DNA from: Paenibacillus oryzisoli
Lineage (GTDB): Bacteria; Bacillota; Bacilli; Paenibacillales; NBRC-103111
Direction of reading: 5' to 3'
Assembly (NCBI RefSeq): GCF_001653565.1
Contig: NZ_LYPB01000069.1
Coordinates: 310,001-374,000 of the forward strand
Length of the DNA: 64,000 bases
A program made the position numbers and the translations under genes. Shown one piece after another: positions 9,185 to 17,635 of this stretch. The notes beneath the pieces are model-generated. The model was not told the origin of the DNA. It saw only the letters and a program-made list of their open reading frames with translations, and made no database searches. How positions within the stretch are numbered: position 1 is the first letter of the stretch; each line of letters opens with the position of its first letter.

Positions 9185-11071
9185 TCAATAACCCCCCGCT
9201 GATTGTTTCAAATGCTTTAAATAACGGGCACGTATCAATAGGAAGTACAGGATTTGCGCGGCAAGGAAGACGATACAGACCGTAATGGCCGATTGAACAA
9301 CCGGTGCATGAAGCAGGCTATGCAGAGCGTAGAGCGCAACCGAGCTGTGAATGAACGCGATCGCGAGCGGTACGAAAAACAACAGAGCCATCTGTAGAGT
9401 GGCCACCTTCTCGAGCTCCTTGTCGGTTAATCCGATCTTCGTGATGGAACGGTACTTCATCTTGTCATCGTTGAGATCGGTAAACAGCCGGAAATAGAGA
9501 AAGCTTCCCGATGCAACAAAAAATATGCAGCTGACAAACCCCCCGACGAAAAGTGTCAGCTTATAAGTCCGCTTCATCTGTTCTTCCGAATAGGCAGGGG
9601 ATGCAAACCAATAATTAGAGGTTTGAGCATTTCCGAGCTTCTCAGCGATGGCCTCCCCCGTGTCCGCCGTTGAATTGGCGCTGTCCGTATCGTAAGCAGT
9701 TATAAGCTGATCATTTCTCGGATTGCCTAAGGAGTCAAGTATCCCATCCTGGACGATTAACAGCGGTTCATCGACAATCATTGGCGTGACCGCCTTGCCG
9801 ACGGTTTGTTTCACATCCAGTATGATCGATGCCCCCTTAACTGACCACTCGTGTTCCGGAAACGGCCGGTTCTTCATCGTCCAGATAGCCGCCGCTTCAT
9901 TTCCCTGAAGCGACAAGACTGGATAATCCAAGGCTTTCGCAAGCTTGGCATACTCGGACAAGCGGATGAAGTTCAGCGATTGTCCATCTATTAATTCGAA
10001 GTTCGCTATTTGAACGGTCAATTTATCATAACGAATCCCCCGTTCTAGAAGCGCTTGTTCGATTATTTTCGTTTGATGGGCTGCTTGCTCGGCATCCCCG
10101 TTAGTTTGACTATAGGTATAGGCGAACGGATAAGCATCCGAAATTTGCTTGTGGATGGTTTCCAGAAATCCCATCAAACCGCCCATAGCGCAAATCGCTA
10201 CTGTCGAAACGATCGTCACGAGAAAGAACATGCGAGCGTTGTCCTTCAGGCGATACGTCATGTCGGACAAAACCAGCACATTCGTTTTGCGCAAAAAGAC
10301 AGAGCGATTGTTTCTTAACGTACGAATCACAAACACGCTCAACTGTGCGTACATCAAATACGTACCGATGATGACCAATACTGCGACCGGCAAAAGAGCG
10401 AAAACGACCGAAGCTCCTTGCACCAGGAACGAGATGATGTATCCCGCAAGAAGCAGGCAGAACGCCGTGATTGAAAGAAAAACGGAAGCTTTAGGCTCAG
10501 ACTTCGGTTTGGCACTGCCATTCAGCAGATCGATGGGCTTGCTGGCTCGTACGAATGCGGCAGTGAACGCGGAGATGACGACAAACAACAGCACGAATGC
10601 AGACAGCGTGAGCAGAATTGCTTGGCTAGGCATGTAGGATGGCAACGGGCTCATCTGCATCAGATCGGCTCCGATCATCATGAATAGTTTGGCGAACAGC
10701 AGTCCCGCGGCAAGCCCCCCCACTATGGAAGCGAATCCGATCACCATGCTTTCGATAAAGACGATCCAACGCAGCTGATTGTAGGTCATGCCGAGCATGA
10801 TAAGCACGCCGAATTCCCGTTTGCGGGATTTCAGGAAGGCGCTGACAGAGTAGAATACGAAAAAGATGGAGAACACATAGACAATATATTCCGCAACCGT
10901 CATTTCCTGAAGGGCCGACCAATTGAAACCAGAATTTTTAATTGCAGGGTGAAAAATAAAAACGGCATAAATGAAAAAAATCATCACCGAAAATGTGCTG
11001 CTCAGAAAAAAAGCGGCATATGTCCGTTTGTTCCGGCTAACATTGCGGAAGGCGAATTGTCGCAACGTCAT
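9185..11071 (-). CDS. BceB-type peptide-antibiotic ABC transporter permease
   Basis: Integral membrane protein of 628 residues, the normal size for BceB/VraG-type permeases. The pattern is one N-terminal helix, groups of helices, and a large extracellular segment of about 200 residues (roughly 305-505) between helices 7 and 8, the hallmark of Bce permeases. FtsX-type segments are present (SKRREFGVLIMLGMTYNQLRW; YRSITKIGLTDKELEKVATLQMALLFFVPL). These proteins detect antimicrobial peptides acting on lipid II-cycle intermediates, free the target and signal to the cognate kinase. ATG at 11071 overlaps the ATPase stop in ATGA. No drug target can be named from sequence. Confidence 0.93.
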   Translation of the reverse strand: MTLRQFAFRNVSRNKRTYAAFFLSSTFSVMIFFIYAVFIFHPAIKNSGFNWSALQEMTVAEYIVYVFSIFFVFYSVSAFLKSRKREFGVLIMLGMTYNQLRWIVFIESMVIGFASIVGGLAAGLLFAKLFMMIGADLMQMSPLPSYMPSQAILLTLSAFVLLFVVISAFTAAFVRASKPIDLLNGSAKPKSEPKASVFLSITAFCLLLAGYIISFLVQGASVVFALLPVAVLVIIGTYLMYAQLSVFVIRTLRNNRSVFLRKTNVLVLSDMTYRLKDNARMFFLVTIVSTVAICAMGGLMGFLETIHKQISDAYPFAYTYSQTNGDAEQAAHQTKIIEQALLERGIRYDKLTVQIANFELIDGQSLNFIRLSEYAKLAKALDYPVLSLQGNEAAAIWTMKNRPFPEHEWSVKGASIILDVKQTVGKAVTPMIVDEPLLIVQDGILDSLGNPRNDQLITAYDTDSANSTADTGEAIAEKLGNAQTSNYWFASPAYSEEQMKRTYKLTLFVGGFVSCIFFVASGSFLYFRLFTDLNDDKMKYRSITKIGLTDKELEKVATLQMALLFFVPLAIAFIHSSVALYALHSLLHAPVVQSAITVCIVFLAAQILYFLLIRARYLKHLKQSAGGY

Positions 11072-11826
11072 TTATTTAACCCTCCCATTAGCGAAAGCAT
11101 ATCGATAATCTGTTGGAAGAAGGCCTGCCGGTTGTTCCCCCGATAAAATTCATTATAGAGCCGACCATCCTTGATGAATACGACCCGGTGGCAGTAGCTC
11201 GCCGCGAGAGCGTCATGGGTAACCAGCAGCATGGTCGTATGATCGGCTTGGTTGATGGCTTCCATCGTTTCCATGACATCACGTGAAGATTTGGAATCGA
11301 GATTTCCTGTCGGCTCATCGGCCAGCAGCAGCGAAGGGGTATGGATGATCGCCCTTGCAATGGACGCCCTCTGCCTCTGCCCTCCCGATACTTCATAGGT
11401 TCGTTTATGCAGAATTGGGGTGATGCCCAGTTTTTCGGCCACTAGATGAAGTTTGGCGTCCATCTCTTTCACACTTTTCCCATCCAACGTAAGCGGGAGG
11501 ATGATATTTTCCCCGATCGTCAGCGTATCTAGCAAATTAAAATCCTGGAAGACAAAGCCCAATTTCCGTCTGCGAAACAGGGCCAGATCGTGTTTGGATA
11601 ATAAATGGGGATTCTCCCCTTGAATCAACACTTCTCCAGAAGTAGGCGTATCGATTGTGGATACTACATTCAGCAGGGTTGTTTTGCCGCTGCCTGATGG
11701 ACCCATAATGCCAACAAACTCGCCTTTTTCGACAACCAGGTTCATGTCACTCATCGCCCTATACGCAATGCCGCTGCCATCATAAACTTTTCCTAGATTG
11801 CGCACGATTAGCATATCCATATCCAT
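11068..11826 (-). CDS. BceA-type ABC transporter ATPase
   Basis: Cytoplasmic ATPase of 252 residues: Walker A GPSGSGKTT near 42-50, Q-loop in FVFQDFNLLDTLT, signature VSGGQRQRASIARAI, Walker B LLLADEPTGNLD and a switch His in LVTHD. The length and the FNLLDTLTIGENI segment match BceA/YxdL/MacB-like ATPases that partner with large FtsX-type permeases. ATG at 11826 is preferred over 11841 because AAGGAAG lies ten bases upstream of it. The gene is coupled to the permease by a 4-base overlap and is preceded by a BceR-type palindrome. Confidence 0.94.
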   Translation of the reverse strand: MDMDMLIVRNLGKVYDGSGIAYRAMSDMNLVVEKGEFVGIMGPSGSGKTTLLNVVSTIDTPTSGEVLIQGENPHLLSKHDLALFRRRKLGFVFQDFNLLDTLTIGENIILPLTLDGKSVKEMDAKLHLVAEKLGITPILHKRTYEVSGGQRQRASIARAIIHTPSLLLADEPTGNLDSKSSRDVMETMEAINQADHTTMLLVTHDALAASYCHRVVFIKDGRLYNEFYRGNNRQAFFQQIIDMLSLMGGLNK

Positions 11827-11927
11827 TATTCTTCCTTTCACGAAGTCGGAATTTCCAGTTTCTATGACTCTCGCATCATCATAACCGATCCCATGTCACG
11901 ATCCCATCGATTATGCTTAAACGAATC

Positions 11928-11941
11928 TTACAATATTGTAA
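11928..11941. promoter_or_regulatory. BceR-type operator upstream of the transporter genes
   Basis: Perfect 14-base palindrome TTACAATATTGTAA, fitting the TNACA-N4-TGTAA form known for BceR-like regulators. It lies 13 bases past the kinase stop and 101 bases before the ATPase start. The 16-mer ATTACAA(T/C)ATTGTAAG is shared with the site at 13781-13794. Confidence 0.75.
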
Positions 11942-11954
11942 TGAAAAAGCATGT

Positions 11955-12950
11955 TCATAGCGTTTGAACATGCGCGATTCCCATCCATATACGTACTGCT
12001 GTTCCTTGTCCCTGCTCAGATTCAAGCTCGACGCGATGATCAAGTCGCAAGGCGATCTCCCGAACCAGATAGAGCCCCATGCCGGTAGATTCGCCGAACC
12101 GTCTTCCGTTTTCCCCTGTAAAATACGCGTCAAACACCCGCTTGATATCCTGTTTCGGGATGCCGACACCATGATCCCGAATCTCAAGAACCGCCTGCTG
12201 TCCGCGCACTTCGGAAGTAATCCTGATATGACTGCTTATGCCGGCCGAATACCGTACGGCATTGGTAATTAATTGGCCGAGCGCGAATGCGAGCCACTTG
12301 TCATCGGACATGACCATCAGTCCGTCATCCACTTGGATTTCCGGGAAAACCTTATTGCGGACCCACACATTTTTGTGTTCAGCTGCCACTTTTCCGACCA
12401 ACTGACGAAGATCCACCGGCTCCGCCACGAAATCCTGCTCGAACGCATCCAACCGCGATGTATAGAGCACCGTGTCAAGCCCCTTCTTCAACTTATCTAT
12501 TTCCTCTCGCATGCTGTCAAAAAAGGGATCGGTTTCTTGCTGAACCGCAAGGTGCATAACGGATAGCGGGGTTTTCATCTGGTGAACCCACTGATTGATA
12601 AAGGTGATATGGTCTGTTAGCTTCTTCCGGTACCTTTCTATATCGTTCTGATAGAGACGATACTTCTCCTGGAGCAGACGCCCAACTGCATCCGCGAGCG
12701 GTGCGTTCCCGATAGATCCAGTCGATTCGTCAATTGACGAAAGAGGACGAGTCAGCCTCTGATACATTTTAAAATGACGGAAATAACGGTATATCAAGTA
12801 AAAAGCGAACAAGGCCGTATTTACCAGGCAAATGTACGCAAGATCGAAGGTATTTCGGAAACCGGATAATCGGCACATATAAACCGTCAGCAGAAGCTGT
12901 CCGGCATACATAAACACTAACGGAACATGCTCTTTCCAAAACAGCCTCAT
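11955..12950 (-). CDS. BceS-type intramembrane-sensing histidine kinase
   Basis: Kinase of 331 residues with two N-terminal membrane helices (about 8-28 and 36-56) separated by only a few residues, so it has no real extracellular sensor. The His box is INQWVHQMKTPLSVM (His123), diagnostic of the BceS subgroup, followed by N, G1 and G2 boxes (LGQLITNAVRYS, DHGVGIPKQDI, STGMGLYLVREIAL). Such kinases receive their signal from the BceAB transporter itself. ATG at 12950 overlaps the regulator stop in ATGA. Confidence 0.94.
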   Translation of the reverse strand: MRLFWKEHVPLVFMYAGQLLLTVYMCRLSGFRNTFDLAYICLVNTALFAFYLIYRYFRHFKMYQRLTRPLSSIDESTGSIGNAPLADAVGRLLQEKYRLYQNDIERYRKKLTDHITFINQWVHQMKTPLSVMHLAVQQETDPFFDSMREEIDKLKKGLDTVLYTSRLDAFEQDFVAEPVDLRQLVGKVAAEHKNVWVRNKVFPEIQVDDGLMVMSDDKWLAFALGQLITNAVRYSAGISSHIRITSEVRGQQAVLEIRDHGVGIPKQDIKRVFDAYFTGENGRRFGESTGMGLYLVREIALRLDHRVELESEQGQGTAVRIWMGIAHVQTL

Positions 12951-13648
12951 GGCTCCTCCCTCCAGATAGGCCGCAGTTTATACCCGGTTCCCCGCACGGT
13001 CTCCAACGCTTCTTCAATGCCGAGATCGGATAATTTTTTGCGGATGCGTGTGATATTGACATTAAGCGTGTTGTCGTCAACGAATTGTTGACCATCCCAC
13101 AGCTTCTCCAGAAGCCAATTGCGGCTGACCACCTTGGAACTGCTTTCCATTAGTAGTTCCATCAGCATAGATTCTTTATGACTGAGATCTACGGTTTTGC
13201 CAGATAAGGTTAGTTCAAATCTTTCTGGATACAAAACGAGTCCTGTGCATTCCACAGTCCGTTCCCTTTTGTTAGAAGCATATGAGCCATAAGCGCGACG
13301 AAGCTGGCTCTTAATCTTAGCCATTACGACTTCATAATCAAATGGCTTCGCGATATAATCGTCCGCCCCATTCTCCAGTGCCATAACCTGCTCCATCTTT
13401 CCGTCACGGGCAGAGATAAATAAAATCGGGCAGATGGATACCGTTCGGATTTGTCTGCACCAGTAATAGCCGTCGTAATGGGGCAGATTAACGTCGAGCA
13501 GCACGAGATCCGGACCAATGCGCCGGAACACATCCAGAACTTGGTCGAACTCATGGACCGCTTCCGCTCGGTACCCGTATTTCTCCATATATGATTGAAG
13601 CAGCTGCGCCAGCTTAAGATCATCTTCTACTATCAAGATACTAAACAT
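12947..13648 (-). CDS. BceR-type OmpR-family response regulator
   Basis: A 233-residue regulator: receiver domain 1-115 with D9/D10, phospho-acceptor Asp52 (LVLLDVNLP) and the KPFDYEVV lysine, then a winged-helix DNA-binding domain (LTLSGKTVDLSHKESMLMELLMES ... DDNTLNVNITRIRKKL, ending RGTGYKL). It follows a good sigma-A promoter (13706-13733) and precedes its kinase. Expected to bind the two TTACA-N4-TGTAA palindromes in this window and to raise transporter expression when peptide antibiotic is present. Confidence 0.95.
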   Translation of the reverse strand: MFSILIVEDDLKLAQLLQSYMEKYGYRAEAVHEFDQVLDVFRRIGPDLVLLDVNLPHYDGYYWCRQIRTVSICPILFISARDGKMEQVMALENGADDYIAKPFDYEVVMAKIKSQLRRAYGSYASNKRERTVECTGLVLYPERFELTLSGKTVDLSHKESMLMELLMESSSKVVSRNWLLEKLWDGQQFVDDNTLNVNITRIRKKLSDLGIEEALETVRGTGYKLRPIWREEP

Positions 13649-13705
13649 AAGACTTGGCCCCTTCCGATTAAAAATACTAGATTAGATGAAGTACCATTGT
13701 AAGCT

Positions 13706-13733
13706 ATTATAACCTTAAGCGGCACTCTTTCAA
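13706..13733 (-). promoter_or_regulatory. Sigma-A promoter of the regulator-kinase pair
   Basis: TTGAAA (13728-13733) and TATAAT (13706-13711) on the minus strand with a 16-base spacer, 58 bases before the regulator start. A lone ATTGTAAG half-site (13696-13703, plus strand) lies just downstream of the -10. Confidence 0.65.
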
Positions 13734-13780
13734 GCTGAAAAGAAACCGTTTTACAAGTCTTCTATTCCCGTAAGATCGAA

Positions 13781-13794
13781 TTACAACATTGTAA
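13781..13794. promoter_or_regulatory. BceR-type operator between regulator and hydrolase genes
   Basis: TTACAACATTGTAA, again TTACA-N4-TGTAA, in the divergent region. It is 90 bases before the hydrolase start (101 for the transporter site) and lies 47 bases upstream of the regulator's -35. A further TGTAAG half-site follows at 13801. The spacing favours control of the hydrolase. Confidence 0.7.
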
Positions 13795-13884
13795 GGTAGA
13801 TGTAAGTCAAATCGATAGCTTAGGCCACTCTGGCAGGATAAGATTGGATCAAAATAATAGGATTTTTATAAAAGGAGAATCAAG

Positions 13885-15396
13885 ATGAGGTTGTTTGAAT
13901 TGTTGCTTTTGTTGTCGAACATCGGCTTGTTTGCATTAACAGTCTTATTAAAAAAAGGACAGCGTAGAATGCCAGTTTTCGTTGCAAGCGGGATCGCCGC
14001 ACTTTTTTTGGTCATTCATTGGACGGTGGAAGGATTTAGAGTTCAGCTATTTTTCTTGTATGGCTTAACGATCATTTTTTTAGCCGTTTCAAGCTATCGT
14101 TATTTGAAAAAATCCAGCCCAACACAAATCCCGCGGTTCCTATTGTGTTTTGCTTATGCCGCTGTAGCGATCATGCTGGTCGCAACAGCGGGTCTTATGT
14201 ATGCTTTTCCTGTGTTTCAATTATCTGAACCGACAGGCGAATTTAAGGTAGGTGTGCAATCGTTTCATTTCGTGGACACCAATAGGGAAGAGATGTATGG
14301 CGGAGCCGGAGGTGGCAAGAGAGAATTGATGGTTCAGGTCTGGTATCCGGCTCAAGCTGGGACCGACAAACATGCTCCTTTAATTCCCGATACCCGGATA
14401 TTACGTTATATGGCCGCTAACTATGGCCTTCCCGGGTTTACTTTGCAGCACCTGAAGTACGTATCCAGTCATACGTATTCGGGGGGCGAAGTCTCTTCGG
14501 CACAGACTACCTACCCGCTGATCCTTGCGAATCCCGGCTTCGGCTCCTCCAGGTTCCTCCACACGTCGCAAGCCGAAAATCTCGCAAGTCATGGATATAT
14601 CGTGGCCGTGATCGACCACACCTACAATACATTTGCAACGGAGTTTCCTGACGGTCGAATCACGACCAGCTCAACCAACGACTTATTCTCCCCCGACCAT
14701 GATTACCGAACGGAAAGCGGGAATCGCGACAAGTTGGGGAAAATGTTAACCGATGATGTAACGTTTGTGCTGGACCAATTCGGACTCATCCAATCGGGAC
14801 AGATGCCAAGTCCTCTAAAAGGGAGGATAGATTTAGGTCACGTCGGGGTTTTCGGTCATTCCATCGGCGGAGCAACGGCTTATGACGCTTCTTACGATCG
14901 GCGAATCACGGCTGGCATCGACTTGGATGGCGCGCTTTATCGACTGCGTGACCGAGAGAGTCTACGAAAGCCGTTTTTGTTCATGAACTCGGAAAGCGAA
15001 TTCGAAAGTTTAAAGCTCGTGATGGATCACCACGTTTACACGGAGGAAGAACTTAAACGCATGGGTAACACGAGAGCGTGGATGGATCAAGTAACGGAAG
15101 ACAAAAAGTTAGAACTTGAACGCATGCGCGAATCGGTCGCTTCAGGAGGGCAATTCCTCTATCTCGAAAACTCGGAGCATTTGAACTTTACCGACGTACA
15201 ATTCATTTCTCCGATATTCAAATTGCTAGGTATCACTGGTAAGATTGCGCCACAAAGAGCGAACGCCATTATCAATGCCTACATGCTCGATTTCTTCGAT
15301 ATGTATCTGAAAAATCAAGGAGGAATCTTATTGAAAGGACCGGATAGCCGCTTTCCGGAGGTGAAGTTCGGCACATCCCCTCTACATGCGAAGTGA
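13885..15396 (+). CDS. Membrane-anchored alpha/beta hydrolase, PAF-acetylhydrolase-like
   Basis: Protein of 503 residues. The first ~110 residues hold four hydrophobic helices; the rest is an alpha/beta hydrolase of the platelet-activating-factor acetylhydrolase/dienelactone hydrolase type. Visible motifs are MVQVWYPAQ near 149, the oxyanion region ILANPGFGSSR near 213, the nucleophile elbow GHSIGG with Ser326, acidic residues in AGIDLDGAL (343-351) and His432 in NSEHLNF. It should cleave an ester or lipid at the outer membrane face. ATG at 13885 follows AAGGAG by ten bases. It is divergent from the Bce regulator and has a BceR-type site in front, so it may be part of the peptide-antibiotic response. 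Substrate unknown. Confidence 0.85.
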   Translation: MRLFELLLLLSNIGLFALTVLLKKGQRRMPVFVASGIAALFLVIHWTVEGFRVQLFFLYGLTIIFLAVSSYRYLKKSSPTQIPRFLLCFAYAAVAIMLVATAGLMYAFPVFQLSEPTGEFKVGVQSFHFVDTNREEMYGGAGGGKRELMVQVWYPAQAGTDKHAPLIPDTRILRYMAANYGLPGFTLQHLKYVSSHTYSGGEVSSAQTTYPLILANPGFGSSRFLHTSQAENLASHGYIVAVIDHTYNTFATEFPDGRITTSSTNDLFSPDHDYRTESGNRDKLGKMLTDDVTFVLDQFGLIQSGQMPSPLKGRIDLGHVGVFGHSIGGATAYDASYDRRITAGIDLDGALYRLRDRESLRKPFLFMNSESEFESLKLVMDHHVYTEEELKRMGNTRAWMDQVTEDKKLELERMRESVASGGQFLYLENSEHLNFTDVQFISPIFKLLGITGKIAPQRANAIINAYMLDFFDMYLKNQGGILLKGPDSRFPEVKFGTSPLHAK

Positions 15397-15497
15397 CTGA
15401 TGCAATATACCTATGCAGTAAGCCTAATACGATACTTAAGCATGGCCTGAAAGTCGCATATTCGACACTTGTTTACAATACATATAAACAAATAGTA

Positions 15498-15526
15498 TTT
15501 ACATAAATGTATCGTTAACTTATAAT
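15498..15526 (+). promoter_or_regulatory. Sigma-A promoter of the riboswitch transcript
   Basis: TTTACA (15498-15503), 17-base spacer, TATAAT (15521-15526). Transcription would start near 15533, about 35 bases before the riboswitch aptamer. About 100 bases upstream (15397-15497) hold nothing else recognisable. Confidence 0.7.
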
Positions 15527-15554
15527 AGTCATAATTTGTAATAGTCATAATTTG
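15523..15554. repeat. Tandem 16-base duplication across the -10/start region
   Basis: TAATAGTCATAATTTG occurs twice head to tail (15523-15538 and 15539-15554) without mismatch. The first copy overlaps the -10 hexamer, and the second recreates a -10-like TGTAAT at 15537-15542. Confidence 0.85.
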
Positions 15555-15566
15555 TAAGGAAGTAGT

Positions 15567-15653
15567 AACTGTAAAGGGCAAACTTATCGAAAGGTAAGGG
15601 CGCAAAGTTATGGGCCTAAAGCTTCGAAGCTATGGCTGCCAAACCGCCAGTTT
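15567..15653 (+). promoter_or_regulatory. Cyclic di-GMP-I (GEMM-I) riboswitch
   Basis: The aptamer signature is clear: AGGGCAAAC, then stem CTTATC-GAAA-GGTAAG with the GNRA tetraloop, the conserved CGCAAAG, the receptor strand GGGCCTAAAG, and TATGGCTGCCAAACC closing the second stem. AACTG (15567-15571) can pair with CAGTT (15648-15652) as the closing helix. It is followed after 12 bases by an intrinsic terminator and then a chemoreceptor gene, one of the best-known target classes of this riboswitch. Whether ligand turns the gene on or off cannot be decided by eye. Confidence 0.92.
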
Positions 15654-15664
15654 GTGATAGTAAG

Positions 15665-15697
15665 CCTATCCCGAACACTTTGGGATAGGTTTTTTTT
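15665..15697 (+). terminator. Riboswitch expression-platform terminator
   Basis: CCTATCCC / GGGATAGG (15665-15672, 15682-15689) with a 9-base loop, followed by eight T. Located 108 bases before the chemoreceptor start, so read-through must be controlled by the preceding c-di-GMP aptamer. Confidence 0.9.
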
Positions 15698-15804
15698 ATG
15701 CCTCTATCCCTACTGAGTTTCAAAAATATGTCGAAAAATGGGGGATATTCACAGATTATAGCGTTTTATATCAAAACAAATAGCATCTAAGGAGTGCAAT
15801 TAAT

Positions 15805-17547
15805 TTGAAGACCAAGAACTATTTCGGCAAAAATCTTTTATTCTCGATGTTGAATTTGCTAGTCATCGGAGTAGTGCTTATTTCCATCAGCGCTTATTTC
15901 CAGAATCAAATTTTAACAGATACGTTGAGAACGCAGACCCATAATATGACATCCGTATGGGCACAAAGCATAACTAATAAAGATGTCCAGGGAGCACTAA
16001 GCGATAAAAACTATGAAGCAAACGAACAGCAACGATTAACCAAGCAATTTGATAGTTATACTGCCTTCAATGCCAATGTAGCGCAAGCTTACATATTTGG
16101 GGTTGAGCTAGCGGATGGGAATAAAACGTCGTTGATCTCGTTCCCGAGTCACGTTGTTACAGCTTTTAAAGAAGCAGGTTTGAAAATCGGAGATATGTAT
16201 GAGCAACCGAAAGAAATCGCCAACGGTTTAAAAAGCATGTTGAAAACCAAAACCGAGACCTTCACTTCCTACTATAAAGATGATTACGGTACATGGGTCA
16301 GCGTTCTTTATCCAATTATTGACGATAGTGGCAATGTTACAGCTTACTTTGGTGTAGATGTAGACGCAAAAGTGATTCCCGATGCTCAAAAATCGTTCCT
16401 CCTGAGTTCGATCATTTTACTCTTAATCGCCTTGGTGATTTGTGGCGGAGCGCAATATTGGGTGGCAAGAAGAACGCTTATGCCGATCAACCAATTAATG
16501 CGTGGAATAGAACAAGCCTCTAACGGAAAGTTCAATTTCACATTGGAGGAAAACGGCGGCTTCGGCGAATTAAATCAAAAATTCAATATGATGCTTTCTA
16601 ACATTCGCGAAGTATTAACAAGCATTAAACAAACAGCTTCAAGTGTATCCAACGCTTCCAACGAACTGTTCAGCATTACGGAAGACAATCGTCACAGCAT
16701 TGAGCTGATCACAACAGAAATTAGAGATATGAATACGCATGTCGACCAGCAAAAAAATTCTACAGAAGAATGCGGACGATCCGTTGAAGAAATCGCAGCT
16801 TCTTTGCAAGTCATTGCTCAAAACGCGACCGAAGTTGCCACTGCTTCTCATGCTATGAAAAATCTATCCGAAGAAGGCAATATGGCTGCTCAAACGATCT
16901 CGGATCAAATGGGTCGAATCAATACGAACTCGATTTCTACCGCAGGTACAATCAAGCTCCTTGAATCGAAATCAGAAGAGATTGGTAGCATTCTCAACCT
17001 CATTAAGGACTTAACTGCTCAAACCAATCTACTTGCATTGAACGCAAGTATTGAAGCTGCTCGGGCAGGCGAACATGGCAGAGGGTTCGCAGTTGTAGCT
17101 GCTGAGGTTCGCAAGCTTGCCGATCAATCAAAGAATTCGACAAGTCAGATTGAAACACTTGTTGCCGACATTCAATCAGAGACTCACAATACAGCTACAT
17201 TCGTGGCACAAGGTACCAATGAGACCCAAAAAGGATTGGAAATTGCCAAAAGCACTGGAGAATCCTTTACTAATATTTTGGATGCATCGCAGGTCGTGTC
17301 GAATCAAGTTATCGATATTTCATCCGCTACACAAGAAATGTCTGCAAGTACAGAGCAAGTAACTGCCATGATGGGTGAATTGGGTGGAATTTCAAGGAAA
17401 ACAGCGCAAAGTACTAACAAAATTATGGAATCGGTTCTGACACAGGAGTCATCTTTACAAAGCATTTCAACTTTCGCCAGCAATCTCTCAACGGTTGCAG
17501 TGGAATTGAGTGATATCGTAGGCAAATTTGATATCGAGATGAAGTGA
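15805..17547 (+). CDS. Methyl-accepting chemotaxis protein with Cache-type sensor
   Basis: Chemoreceptor of 580 residues: membrane helix 11-32, extracellular sensor 33-196 of single-Cache size and pattern ([17 protein letters not shown] before the second helix), helix 197-217, HAMP 218-270 and the long signalling coiled coil with the hairpin tip [20 protein letters not shown] and [16 protein letters not shown]. It would report a small extracellular molecule to CheA/CheW. The start is TTG at 15805, ten bases after AAGGAG; no ATG fits. Expression is gated by the upstream c-di-GMP-I riboswitch and terminator. The synthetase gene follows 88 bases later on the same strand. Confidence 0.95.
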   Translation: MKTKNYFGKNLLFSMLNLLVIGVVLISISAYFQNQILTDTLRTQTHNMTSVWAQSITNKDVQGALSDKNYEANEQQRLTKQFDSYTAFNANVAQAYIFGVELADGNKTSLISFPSHVVTAFKEAGLKIGDMYEQPKEIANGLKSMLKTKTETFTSYYKDDYGTWVSVLYPIIDDSGNVTAYFGVDVDAKVIPDAQKSFLLSSIILLLIALVICGGAQYWVARRTLMPINQLMRGIEQASNGKFNFTLEENGGFGELNQKFNMMLSNIREVLTSIKQTASSVSNASNELFSITEDNRHSIELITTEIRDMNTHVDQQKNSTEECGRSVEEIAASLQVIAQNATEVATASHAMKNLSEEGNMAAQTISDQMGRINTNSISTAGTIKLLESKSEEIGSILNLIKDLTAQTNLLALNASIEAARAGEHGRGFAVVAAEVRKLADQSKNSTSQIETLVADIQSETHNTATFVAQGTNETQKGLEIAKSTGESFTNILDASQVVSNQVIDISSATQEMSASTEQVTAMMGELGGISRKTAQSTNKIMESVLTQESSLQSISTFASNLSTVAVELSDIVGKFDIEMK

Positions 17548-17565
17548 ATAAACGAATAGGAATTC

Positions 17566-17598
17566 CGGATTACATGGCGGTTATCGCCCTGTAATCCG
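17566..17598 (+). other. Strong hairpin between chemoreceptor and synthetase genes
   Basis: CGGATTACA / TGTAATCCG arms (17566-17574, 17590-17598) with an inner GGCG / CGCC stem, giving about 13 paired bases with one mismatch. No U-run follows; instead CCAATATAATCG comes next, with a TATAAT at 17605-17610 lacking a -35. It may dampen read-through, protect the 3' end or be a protein site. Confidence 0.7.
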
Positions 17599-17635
17599 TT
17601 CCAATATAATCGTTCACATATTGAGGAGAGTGACC

